A stretch of 64,000 nucleotides of DNA from JAJCYK01 sp965224285 (lineage in GTDB: Bacteria > Bacteroidota > Bacteroidia > Cytophagales > Cyclobacteriaceae), in assembly GCA_965224285.1 (NCBI GenBank), contig OZ245043.1:1798001-1862000 (forward strand). Direction: 5' to 3'. Within the stretch, counting starts at the first letter, position 1. Every line of letters starts with the position of its first letter. Under the pieces are notes generated by a model. The model worked only from the letters and a program-made list of their open reading frames with translations. It was not told the DNA's origin and made no database searches. Both the position numbers and the translations under genes were made by a program. Below, piece after piece: positions 29,579-38,289 of this stretch.

Positions 29579-30196
29579 ATGAATAAAGAGAAATACATTC
29601 AAGACCTGCAGGAGATCAAGGACATCATGAACCGATCTTCCCGTTTTATATCGCTGAGCGGGTTGTCCGGAATATCAGCCGGTGTGGTGGCCTTACTGGG
29701 AGCATATGCAATGTTTCAAATAGTGTTTGTAGATCATTCCTACCTGACTTACCAGCCAGGAAAGCTCACCTCAACTGATCTAAATAACCTGATGATGATT
29801 GCAGTATTGACTTTAACTGTTGCAATGAGCCTGGCAATCTATTTTACCACCCGAGAAACTAAAAAAAGAAAGCTGAATATATGGGACTTACAAACCAAGA
29901 GACTGCTGATTAATCTGGCGATTCCCTTAGTAACAGGGGGGTTGGTTTGCTTACTTTTATTAATAAGAGGTTTTCTCGGACTGGTGGTGCCCTTCACTCT
30001 AATATTTTACGGTCTCGCTTTGGTCAATGCCAGTAAATATACCCTCAATGAAATAAGGAGCCTGGGGCTGGCTGAAATACTGTTGGGGTTATTGGCGATG
30101 GTTTTTATCCCGCAGAGTTTGATCTTTTGGGCCGTAGGATTTGGAGTTTTACACATAATATATGGGACGGCCATGCAACTGAAGTATAGATCGTGA
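29579..30196 (+). CDS. polytopic membrane protein linked to winged-helix regulator
   Basis: The 205-aa product has a short cytoplasmic N-terminus (NKEKYIQDLQEIKDIMNRSS) and about six hydrophobic helices. It resembles the small membrane proteins that precede HTH regulators and creD in Bacteroidota. Its TGA stop overlaps the GTG start of the next gene by 4 bases, so expression is coupled. Function unknown; a sensory or anti-regulator role is possible from context only. Confidence 0.75.
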   Translation: MNKEKYIQDLQEIKDIMNRSSRFISLSGLSGISAGVVALLGAYAMFQIVFVDHSYLTYQPGKLTSTDLNNLMMIAVLTLTVAMSLAIYFTTRETKKRKLNIWDLQTKRLLINLAIPLVTGGLVCLLLLIRGFLGLVVPFTLIFYGLALVNASKYTLNEIRSLGLAEILLGLLAMVFIPQSLIFWAVGFGVLHIIYGTAMQLKYRS

Positions 30197-30483
30197 AGGA
30201 AATACTAAAGCAGTTAAACAAAGCTTTTGAGAATCGGATCCGACTGGGAATAATGTCAGCTTTAATAGTAAACGATCATCTGGATTTCAATTCCTTGAAA
30301 GATCTGCTAGCCGTCACTGATGGCAACCTGGCCAGCCACTTAAAATACCTGGAGAAAGCTAAATATATCACTTTCAAAAAAGAATTTCTCAACCGCAAAC
30401 CCAATACAAAATATTATGCCACCAAAGACGGTCGAAATGAATTTAATAAGCACATAAAAGCTATAGAGCAATTGTTGAAATAA
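30193..30483 (+). CDS. winged-helix transcriptional regulator
   Basis: The 96-aa product starts at GTG 30193, overlapping the previous stop. It is a single winged-helix DNA-binding domain: FENRIRLGIMSALIVND, then the recognition-helix region LAVTDGNLASHLKYLEKAKYI and a wing with KEFLNRKPNTKYYATKDG. The family (HTH_34-like, near MarR/ArsR) usually acts as a repressor. It is encoded between two copies of an inverted repeat, which it probably binds to control both its own operon and creD. Confidence 0.85.
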   Translation: MKEILKQLNKAFENRIRLGIMSALIVNDHLDFNSLKDLLAVTDGNLASHLKYLEKAKYITFKKEFLNRKPNTKYYATKDGRNEFNKHIKAIEQLLK

Positions 30484-30498
30484 AAAAATTTATCATTT

Positions 30499-30517
30499 TA
30501 CTTTGTAATACAGAGTA
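30499..30517 (+). promoter_or_regulatory. operator inverted repeat upstream of creD
   Basis: TACTTTG-TAATA-CAGAGTA repeats the arrangement at 29553-29571 with three base differences, and both are followed by CTTTTAA. TTACTTTG (30498-30505) is near the TAnnTTTG -7 consensus, with a TTG 20 bases upstream (30475-30477) as a candidate -33 element. creD therefore probably has its own promoter under the same regulator. Confidence 0.65.
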
Positions 30518-30534
30518 CTTTTAATCTATTGAGC

Positions 30535-31878
30535 ATGAATAAAGAAAATAATTCCGTGATTGAAAAAGTGAACCAACTGATCAAAAATTCCGTGACTCTT
30601 AAATTGCTTACCATTTGCATTCTGATGCTGTTACTCCTGATACCCGCTTCTATGATAATGTCCATTATTCAGGAAAGGAAGCGATTAAATGAACAGGCGG
30701 TAGCAGAGGTGAGCGCCATGTGGGCTGACCAACAGCGGATCAACGGCCCTGTCCTTACTATTCCCCTGCTTTATGAGTATCGGGAAGAGGATGAAATTAT
30801 TCAGGAAACCCGCTACTGGCATCTGCTTCCCAAAAACCTTAAAGCAAGCGGGGAGGTTCAACCTGAAGAGCTTGAAAGAGGAATTTATGATGTTGTAGTT
30901 TATCAGACCAGTTTATCATTTTCTGGAAAATTCAGCATTGGAGCAATTCCCGACCCGGTCAATCTTAAAGAAACACTTTACCAACAATCCTTCCTGACTA
31001 TTGGCATAACCGACCTTCGGGGAATCAAAGATACTGTGACCCTCCGATGGGGTCAAAACCAGCTACCGGTGAAACCGGGATCCAAAATTCCGGATATCAT
31101 AGATTCCGGCATCACCATTGAAATCCCCGATTTAGCCAATAAACTTGGAACTGAGATAACCTTTGATTTCTCCCTGGATCTCAATGGCAGCCGAAAACTA
31201 TCTTTTACCCCAATAGGTGAATTGACAGAAATCAGACTAAATTCAACCTGGGCAGCACCCAGTTTTGGAGGTAATTTCCTGCCTGATGACCGCAAAGTTG
31301 ATGAGGAAGGGTTTAAAGCAGTATGGAAAATATTACAGCTTAACCGCAACTTCCCACAATCCTGGATTGGCAGTAAATATGGCGGAAAAATGGAACAGTC
31401 TGCTTTCGGTGTGGAACTGATTCCCGGAGTAGACGATTATCAAAAATCTTACCGGTCTGCTAAATATGCGGCCATGAGCATATCACTTACTTTTCTAGTC
31501 TTCTTCCTGGTAGAAATTCTCAACCGCAGAAAGATCCATCCCTTTCAATACATACTGGTAGGCCTGGCCTTATGCTTATTCTTTGTTTTACTGGTGTCTC
31601 TGTCGGAACATATGGACTTTAATCTGGCCTACGGACTAGCTACATTGGGGGTGGTCACCATGATAGGTTTGTATTCCACCAGCATTTTCAAGGAGGCTAA
31701 ATTGACCTATCTGCTTACTCTTATCTTGACAGGTATATACGGATTCTTGTTCGTCACCTTACAACTAGAAGCCTACGCTCTACTTCTAGGCAGTTTGGGA
31801 CTTGGCCTTATCCTGGCGGCCACGATGTATTTTACCAGAAATATTAATTGGTATAGATTAAATATCGAACCTCGATAG
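30535..31878 (+). CDS. creD: CreD-family inner-membrane protein
   Basis: The 447-aa product has one N-terminal transmembrane helix (LKLLTICILMLLLLIPASMI), a large periplasmic region (about 45-310) and five or so C-terminal helices. This is the CreD layout, with the family motif VSAMWADQQRINGPVLTIPL following the first helix. ATG 30535 is preferred over TTG 30529. In E. coli, CreD belongs to the CreBC regulon and affects envelope integrity and colicin tolerance. Here control seems to rest with the adjacent winged-helix gene instead. Confidence 0.9.
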   Translation: MNKENNSVIEKVNQLIKNSVTLKLLTICILMLLLLIPASMIMSIIQERKRLNEQAVAEVSAMWADQQRINGPVLTIPLLYEYREEDEIIQETRYWHLLPKNLKASGEVQPEELERGIYDVVVYQTSLSFSGKFSIGAIPDPVNLKETLYQQSFLTIGITDLRGIKDTVTLRWGQNQLPVKPGSKIPDIIDSGITIEIPDLANKLGTEITFDFSLDLNGSRKLSFTPIGELTEIRLNSTWAAPSFGGNFLPDDRKVDEEGFKAVWKILQLNRNFPQSWIGSKYGGKMEQSAFGVELIPGVDDYQKSYRSAKYAAMSISLTFLVFFLVEILNRRKIHPFQYILVGLALCLFFVLLVSLSEHMDFNLAYGLATLGVVTMIGLYSTSIFKEAKLTYLLTLILTGIYGFLFVTLQLEAYALLLGSLGLGLILAATMYFTRNINWYRLNIEPR

Positions 31879-32726
31879 AATAATTATGGGCGCAAAGGAA
31901 AGAGCCAAATCTATGGCATTTTTCAGGGCAGTTCTTTATAAATAGCGAGTCAATGAACTTTAATTTAGACCATATTGCACCATTAGCAAGACACCTTCGG
32001 TGTTCGCGCTCTTTCCTGTTTGTTGATTTAGGTTACTGCCGCGTCACTGAGATCATTGAATGAATGATTGAATGATTGAATGATTGAATGATTGATGGAA
32101 GGTAGGAGTATGACAGCAACTCTTCGGATCTTCGCCCTCGCACCCTTAAATGAACTGCGTCCAATCCCCGTCTACACGCCACCAGCACGTTATTGTGCGC
32201 GAAGCAAAGCAATCTCATTCATGGGAGGACCTTCACTTTTAATTGCCTCTGGGTTTAAAACGCCACCTCCGGATTTCGTGCTCGCGCTGTAAGCTGAGAA
32301 GAGGGGTTGTTGGTAGAGAGTTGAATCTGCAGACTAGATACGCCTTTCCTCGTCACCGAAGTGGAGAGGTCTTTTAGGTTGATTAACGCACCTAAGTGTT
32401 ATATGTCGCCAAACGAGCTAGATCCTGCTACTCACTTAAAAGATTTCTCGACAAGCTTGAAACGACCCCAGGTGGTTAATGTCGTATACCGAAATTCCAG
32501 CACTAATAGAATAACTATGTAAATGCCACCTTCCGATTTCGCGCTGTTTCTTGTTTGCTAATTAGTAGATTGTCGCGTCCAGGTGGTCCTCACAAAGAAT
32601 AGTGTCAAATCTAAAGTCCTGGACTTGGTATATTTTACTGTATATTGAGTTACACTATATTCTAGCCCGGGAATTGGGGATTAAGATCCAACCTAATGAG
32701 ATGGACCTGGGAAATACTCCTTGGGG
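31879..32726. other. gene-free region with decayed repeats
   Basis: This 848-base gap contains an ATTGAATG tandem array (32055-32097). It also has three diverged copies of a CACCTTCGG/CCGATTTCGCGCTGTTTCTTGTTT phrase near 31990, 32263 and 32523. Open frames here (for example 32092-32292) cross the repeats and have no family resemblance. Nothing else is supported. Confidence 0.4.
32055..32097. repeat. octamer tandem repeat (ATTGAATG)
   Basis: About five units of ATTGAATG, one of them followed by an extra AATG, lie head to tail in gene-free DNA downstream of creD. Such arrays can vary in length by slippage. No coding effect is expected. Confidence 0.7.
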
Positions 32727-34622
32727 CTACCGATCTTCAATCTTTAATTCCCCTACCACCGGTATCCTGATCTGTGAGGGATACTGGTCACTTAAATGAA
32801 TACTGTTATGGGCCACCACTGCCTCAGATTCGTCATAATTATTGCCCCCAGTATTTAGGTTCCGGGCAAATCGGGGAAAGTTACTGCTAGATATTTCAAT
32901 CCTAATACGGTGGCCTTTCTTAAAATAATTACTAGTAGCCATGGGCGTCAATTCTAAGGGGTAAACCTGACCTTCCTCCATAAATACTTCTTTGTCATAA
33001 CCTTCTCGATAACGTGCTCTTTGTATGGTCTCATCCAGATTATAAGCAGTACCATCCGGGTAAACATCCAATATCTTAATGGTGAAGTCAGTGTCTTTTG
33101 CATCTGAAGCAACATACAGCGTGCTCTCAATAAAACCGGTTACCTCAATGCCTTCAGTTAAGGGATCGGAAGTGTAGACCAGAATATCATTTCTGGTTTC
33201 CAACTGTTGTTGATCAAATGATCCTCCCTCAGCCGCATCCCCCATGCAACATAGTCCTCCTCCATTAGTCGGTACCGGGTTCATTGGATCGTAAGTGAAA
33301 GAATCAGTCTGAGCTTCTTGAGGGGGCTGTGTGGTTAACTGCCCATCCCCAAATAAACTGTTGGCTCCTCCCCTGCTGTCCAAATATAGTGTAGTCATCT
33401 GTGCATTTTCCGGCGGCCAGGTATCAGCTGTCTGCCACTTATTCATACCCATCGTGTAATACTGCACTCTTGGTAGCTTGTTTAAAATTCCATTTTGCTC
33501 CCCTTTCAGCCAATAATCAAACCAACCATAGATCATTTCATCATAGTTTAACCTGGCATCTCCCATATTTCGTTCTCCTACCACGGTATTTTCGGTGGCA
33601 CGAGTAAAACGGCAATGTAAGGTGGGAGCGATTACCAGATATTGATTGTCAGCAACCTCCGATGATTCGATATTATTTCTAACATGATTAAACAAGGCCA
33701 GATTGGGGCTTACCGATACATCATACCAGGATACAAACCAGAAGCTGGGGACGCCAAATCCCATATCATCATGGTAAAGCCCCCCCTTAAACCAGTCTGG
33801 GTGATTGGGTTTGCGCCGGATCATTTTTTCATATACTCCCACCGGGCCCTGCTGCGCAGTAATTATATCCTGTATTGGCAGATATTTAAAACCTTCTACC
33901 CAATCCACCTCCGGATACTCCGGCGCCATATCATAAAAACGTTGTATGCGCTGCAAATCCTTTTGAGTAATGCCTTCTGGCAAGCTAGGTTCCATATCAT
34001 CATGTTGGGTACTGTAAAGCCAGGAAAAAAACAGCATTTGCTCCACCCCACCACGATACCAGTTTCCCTGTTCGTAGTATTTCCCCACCCGTCCTACACC
34101 GGCCCCGAAACCTTGTGGGACCATGGCTACATGGGCTGGATGATCCAAAGCGGCTACTGCCATTTGCCACTCAGCAGTTGATGAACAACCGTAAGTAGCA
34201 ATCTTTCCGTTACACCAGGGCTGTTCTGACATCCAGGTAAAGGCATCATATCCGTCGGTTAGGGGTGTGCCCAGAATATCCCAGTCTCCCTCGGAAAAGA
34301 AACGACCTCTCTCATTTTGAACTACGTAAGCAAACCCTCTGGAGACCGCTTCGTAAGCCTTTTCATAAGTACGGGTTCTGACTTCGCCATCACCCCAGGA
34401 GTTGAAATTATATGGGGTCCTGGAAAATATAACCCCTACTTTGTCTTTGGTTTTGGGCCGGTAAATATCAGTTGCCAACCGGACTCCGTCCCTCATCGGC
34501 ATCATCACTTTTTGATCAATGATGGCTATTTCCTGTAATTTTTCTATCACTCCTTGCCCATAAGCTGTTTGGCTGAAAGGCAGAAACATCAAGGCTATAA
34601 TTGTTAACTTTAGAAGGCGCAT
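32727..34622 (-). CDS. CocE/NonD-family alpha/beta hydrolase (X-Pro peptidase type)
   Basis: The 631-aa exported product (signal peptide to about residue 22, AYG) has the CocE/NonD layout. An alpha/beta-hydrolase domain opens with VMMPMRDGVRLATDIYRP (39-56) and carries the nucleophile Ser147 in YGCSSTAEWQ, where GxSYxG is usual. A C-terminal jelly-roll (X-Pro dipeptidyl-peptidase C-terminal-like, about 390-625) follows. Members cleave esters or amide bonds, including alpha-amino-acid esters and dipeptides. It stands alone. Confidence 0.88.
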   Translation of the reverse strand: MRLLKLTIIALMFLPFSQTAYGQGVIEKLQEIAIIDQKVMMPMRDGVRLATDIYRPKTKDKVGVIFSRTPYNFNSWGDGEVRTRTYEKAYEAVSRGFAYVVQNERGRFFSEGDWDILGTPLTDGYDAFTWMSEQPWCNGKIATYGCSSTAEWQMAVAALDHPAHVAMVPQGFGAGVGRVGKYYEQGNWYRGGVEQMLFFSWLYSTQHDDMEPSLPEGITQKDLQRIQRFYDMAPEYPEVDWVEGFKYLPIQDIITAQQGPVGVYEKMIRRKPNHPDWFKGGLYHDDMGFGVPSFWFVSWYDVSVSPNLALFNHVRNNIESSEVADNQYLVIAPTLHCRFTRATENTVVGERNMGDARLNYDEMIYGWFDYWLKGEQNGILNKLPRVQYYTMGMNKWQTADTWPPENAQMTTLYLDSRGGANSLFGDGQLTTQPPQEAQTDSFTYDPMNPVPTNGGGLCCMGDAAEGGSFDQQQLETRNDILVYTSDPLTEGIEVTGFIESTLYVASDAKDTDFTIKILDVYPDGTAYNLDETIQRARYREGYDKEVFMEEGQVYPLELTPMATSNYFKKGHRIRIEISSSNFPRFARNLNTGGNNYDESEAVVAHNSIHLSDQYPSQIRIPVVGELKIEDR

Positions 34623-35022
34623 GGGATATGGTTTTAACTTAAATTAGAAGATCAAAATAAAAAATATCTGATCATTAGCCAAAGCAGTCAAGGCATAGGT
34701 AAGCAGGAGCTGGTCCTAAACTGGATTATAGTGGAAATTCACCAAAATTATTTGCTATTACTATGTAATATGCCTACGGAATTATACGTAATAATGAAGA
34801 TATTTTATTACCAAATTATCATCTTCACCATGGGGTATGCTTTTGACCGCTTGTCGGATCAGGTAGAAGTTCTGCCCTGACTTTTTGATCATCACTCAGG
34901 ATTGCGGTTAGGGAATATTTGTTTGAAGTCTGACCATCCAAATTGAAAAATAATTTGACCAGCTGATGGCTATGGTAATGAGAAAAGATGCTAAATTTTC
35001 AGGCATTTAAAATTCCATTACC
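34623..35022. other. divergent promoter region
   Basis: The 400-base region separates the CocE-like gene from a lipoprotein gene. TATTAC-TAT-GTAATA (34756-34770) is a perfect inverted repeat, and ATTATACGTAATAAT lies just beyond (34781-34795). These could be regulator sites. No gene is visible. Confidence 0.4.
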
Positions 35023-35583
35023 ATGAAAACCTATTATTTGCTAACCCTTTGCCTGACCCTATTATTTAGTTGCGATTCTAAGGAGGACCTATCCGATGCT
35101 AAGCGCGAATTGATGACTTTCCAGGCTGACTGGCTGGAGTCTGGAGCCACCATTCGACAAACCCTTGACAGTATCAAGGGTGACGGCCAGGCGGCCAATA
35201 ATTTTATCAGCCGCATGCAAAAAGTAATGCAGGCTAATAAAAATTTGCCGGCTAAATCAAAGACCACCTTGGATTCTCTGATCTCTTACAGCAACCGCAT
35301 GAAGGCTGACTTTACCGGGGAAATTAATTCGTTCAATCAATTTACCAAACAGTGGAATGAAAGGAGAGCAGAACTAAACAACTTAAAAGAGGCGGTTGAG
35401 TCCCAGGAGATTACCGGAGAAGTATTTGAGCAGAAAATCCAATCTTTAAAAGATTTTCGAAGTAGTGCCCTAGTGGAATTGCAGCAAATTTCTACCCAAC
35501 GCGACCATTTTAAAGTGCAGCTAGATAGCCTTAAAGGAGTATTCACCACCGCATTTCCTAAATTATCTAAAAGCACAGCCTAA
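35023..35583 (+). CDS. hypothetical coiled-coil lipoprotein
   Basis: The 186-aa product is a lipoprotein (LLFSC, Cys17, then DSKED). The rest is predicted helical with heptad-like stretches (for example WNERRAELNNLKEAVESQEI) and few aromatic residues. No catalytic motif is visible. It resembles small Bacteroidota lipoproteins of unknown role, perhaps in the periplasm. It is convergent with the TonB-C lipoprotein gene and shares its terminator region. Confidence 0.65.
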   Translation: MKTYYLLTLCLTLLFSCDSKEDLSDAKRELMTFQADWLESGATIRQTLDSIKGDGQAANNFISRMQKVMQANKNLPAKSKTTLDSLISYSNRMKADFTGEINSFNQFTKQWNERRAELNNLKEAVESQEITGEVFEQKIQSLKDFRSSALVELQQISTQRDHFKVQLDSLKGVFTTAFPKLSKSTA

Positions 35584-35627
35584 GTGGCTGGAGAAACCAG
35601 GACCGATACGTGGTTCTTTATATGAAA

Positions 35628-35648
35628 AAGCCTCCGCTGGGGAGGCTT
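35628..35648 (-). terminator. intrinsic terminator of the TonB-C lipoprotein gene
   Basis: AAGCCTCC and GGAGGCTT form a perfect 8-bp stem with a 5-base loop. On the minus strand it is followed by a short T-run (the plus-strand GAAAAAG), fitting termination of the 35660-36451 gene 11 bases after its stop. It may also act weakly on the plus-strand gene. Confidence 0.75.
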
Positions 35649-35659
35649 AGTTTAAAATC

Positions 35660-36451
35660 TTACTGGGGTTTATCAAAATTTACCGGTATCTCTACCGTAC
35701 TGGCTACTTTCCTATTATTTTTAACGGCGGGATTCCATAGGCCTGAAGTGGACTTTACCGCCTCCATAGCCGCCTGATTGAAGGCTGCAGCAATTTCTTC
35801 ATCTTTCGCCTGGTCGATTCCCTCCGTAACTCTCACATTATGAACCTCTCCATGATCATCCAGATCAAATTCCACCAAAACACTGCCACCAATATTTTGC
35901 TCAACGGCTATCTCGGGATAGGTTAAATTGCCTTCCAAATGCTCATACAGGGCCATGTACCCATTAATAGGCTGAGCCAATTCATCGGGATTACGGTTAA
36001 ACATATCCCGTTGTTTTCGGCGATTCTCATAACGATCTGCCATTAAACCGCGATACCGATTGTGATCAGTCTCGTCATCTATACCCTGCACATATGTACT
36101 GTATCGACCGGTTGCAATCTCATAGTCTCCTTCAGGGTCAGCGGATAGCTGAGCCCTCATTTCAGGATATTTATCCCGGATCTGGTTCATTTCTTCTGAT
36201 ATCCCACGGCCTTGTTCTTGAAGCGTGGAGAGTTGCCGTCTTTCATCCTCAGTCATTTCATCATATGCTGGTTGCTGAGTCATGCTCTCAGCTTCGATCT
36301 CCACAGCAGGCATTTCTACAGTTTCCTCTACTGCAGATTCTTCGTATGGGTCATCGGCCGCCAGTTCGCTATTGTTGCGATCCGGTTGAGTACACCAAGC
36401 CAGCATTACCACCGTTAAAAATCCCAACACCAGGTTTATTAGTTTATTCAT
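35660..36451 (-). CDS. TonB C-terminal-domain lipoprotein
   Basis: The 263-aa product is a predicted lipoprotein (VMLAWC, Cys20) with a long acidic/Glu-rich spacer (about 25-70) and a helical middle. The TonB C-terminal domain is at about 170-263 (YPEIAVEQNIGGSVLVEFDL ... VASTVEIPVNF). As in the 21382-21882 gene, a lipid anchor replaces the TonB transmembrane helix and no ExbB/D genes are near. It may bind outer-membrane receptors or peptidoglycan rather than energise transport (inference). Confidence 0.72.
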   Translation of the reverse strand: MNKLINLVLGFLTVVMLAWCTQPDRNNSELAADDPYEESAVEETVEMPAVEIEAESMTQQPAYDEMTEDERRQLSTLQEQGRGISEEMNQIRDKYPEMRAQLSADPEGDYEIATGRYSTYVQGIDDETDHNRYRGLMADRYENRRKQRDMFNRNPDELAQPINGYMALYEHLEGNLTYPEIAVEQNIGGSVLVEFDLDDHGEVHNVRVTEGIDQAKDEEIAAAFNQAAMEAVKSTSGLWNPAVKNNRKVASTVEIPVNFDKPQ

Positions 36452-36619
36452 AACAATTCAGGTTTATACTTTGATGATTAAAGATTATGTGTTTATATGA
36501 TATTCACCTATAATGACGGTTTCACATCATAATATTTGAAAGAAAACATTATACCAGAGACTGGTATACTAAAAATCAGAGAGTTGTGATCGAGAAAAAT
36601 AAGAGTTGTGGTGTCGACT

Positions 36620-37175
36620 CTACACCAGGTGTGTAGGTTTTGGAATAATATTCAAGGTTAGCAGACCAGTCTCCCTAGATGAAATCCGGAAGTTTTTAGT
36701 AAGGCGGTTTATAAATACCGGTTCACTGGTTTCTCTAGAACAGAATTGGCAAGACCAGCGCCAAGTATTCATTAAATTTATAACGAAGCTTAATGAGTCC
36801 ACGTTCAATGCAAAATGATCCTCCCAAATTTTATTGGGGTTATACGGCAAGGTCCATCCGTTGAGGTCGGGAAAATCGGAGGTGCGACCTGGCAAAACAA
36901 GATGTATTAATGTGGAGTATAAAATTTCTTCATTTAAAATATGATCCTTTGACTGACTGATTGGTTGGAATGGATTATATATTGATCCAGATTTAAAAAA
37001 AATCAATTATTTCAGAAAAGGAGCTGCTATCTAACTCTGAACCTAATGCTAATCTAACTTGATCTCCCTCGGTACACCCCACCAGCACCAGGGCCAATAT
37101 CGCTATGATCACACCCAGGATCAAGCCTATAGTGTGTCGGAAGGAATAATTACCGGATTTTAGTACACTTTTCAT
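36620..37175 (-). pseudogene. hypothetical lipoprotein gene with a frameshift in a T8 run
   Basis: Translation from ATG 37175 gives a signal segment (IGLILGVIIAILALVLVGC) and about 25 more residues before a stop at 36993-36995. The stop lies in a run of eight Ts (coding strand, complement of 36995-37002). Removing one T joins the frame smoothly to the next open frame (FKSGSIYNPFQPISQSKD ...), which runs to 36620. The joined product would be about 185 aa with no family I recognise. It is either a genuine frameshift mutation, a slippery phase-variable tract or a sequencing error. Confidence 0.55.
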
Positions 37176-37257
37176 CGCCAGCAAAAAAGAGTTAATATAC
37201 TCGCTTAATGACAGCCAGCCAGAAAGGTAACCTTAACCTGACTTAGGGGTATCCGTG

Positions 37258-38247
37258 CTAGTGTTGGCTGCTGTAGTGCTGTCTTAAAATATCTTCCCCA
37301 AAATCGTTTTCCAGATCGCGCACGACGGTGTGCACATGATTGGCGCCATTTTGGGTATTGTCATACTCGATCAGCAACATGGGGCCCTGTATCCTGTAAT
37401 AATGGCCTTGTCCGGGTTTTAATCCACCGGCCCAGGCAAAAGAAAGATTATCAATTCCGGATTGCTCTATGCGCTTTTTAAAGCTTTCCGCGAATCCCCA
37501 CTGGTAATTTTTAATGTATACTTCCAGCAGCTTCATCAATATCTCCTGCTGTGCGGGGTTGAGATTGGAGTAAGAGATTCCTTTGGGCTCAAGCGCCTGC
37601 ACGTGGGTTTGGTTGCCGGTAATGATCTCTCTGGGTGCTGTTTCACTGAACCTGGCCTGCAACAGTTGCTGTTGATCCATAGAATTGATCAGTTGGAAAC
37701 CCAATTCGGTTTCTTTTTTCAACACCTGTTTGCCCCGGTCCCGGTCGATATCTACAATGGCGGGGTTCGATCCCCAAAATGAAGGAGTGGCGGAAGCCAA
37801 TACTCCTTTGCCATTAGTAAAATTCAAAGAAAGATGATGACCTTCAAAGCGCCAGCCCCATAACCCGTCTGGAGTGGGATCCCCGAATATGCAAAGGTGG
37901 TAGTCTTTGGGATCCCGGTGGTTTGCGTTTTCCTTGATCCGCAGGATAGTTTCCAAGGCTATGATATCAGTGGCCTTTTCCATCCCTTGCTCGCTGAGAC
38001 AGGCTTTTAATAACGCTAGCGCTTTGGTGGATTGTTCATCAGTAAAATCATTGAAACTAGGTCCCTTTCTGCTGGTAGGAACATAGTTCATGTTTAAGCG
38101 CTCATCGTCCTGAAGATCGAATACTGCTTGTTGCCGCAATTCCGGACCTAATGAATTTAAAAATTCATGCGCTTTTTGGCTGAAGTCCTGGGCAGACACC
38201 TTAAACAAGCTAAATCCAAGGGTGATCAATAACAATAAAAGTTTCAT
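37258..38247 (-). CDS. DUF3500 exported protein
   Basis: The 329-aa product has a signal peptide (to about residue 19, VSAQ) and matches DUF3500 through WGWRFEGHHLSLNFTNGKG, GVLASATPSFWGSNPA and the C-terminal YRIQGPMLLIEYDNTQNGANH. It is His-rich in its last third (ANHVHTVVRD). The family is widespread but without known function. It may be co-transcribed with the downstream frameshifted lipoprotein gene, 82 bases away. Confidence 0.85.
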   Translation of the reverse strand: MKLLLLLITLGFSLFKVSAQDFSQKAHEFLNSLGPELRQQAVFDLQDDERLNMNYVPTSRKGPSFNDFTDEQSTKALALLKACLSEQGMEKATDIIALETILRIKENANHRDPKDYHLCIFGDPTPDGLWGWRFEGHHLSLNFTNGKGVLASATPSFWGSNPAIVDIDRDRGKQVLKKETELGFQLINSMDQQQLLQARFSETAPREIITGNQTHVQALEPKGISYSNLNPAQQEILMKLLEVYIKNYQWGFAESFKKRIEQSGIDNLSFAWAGGLKPGQGHYYRIQGPMLLIEYDNTQNGANHVHTVVRDLENDFGEDILRQHYSSQH

Positions 38248-38289
38248 ATCCCTGATAATTTTCTGATAGATGAGAATTTACAAAAATCT

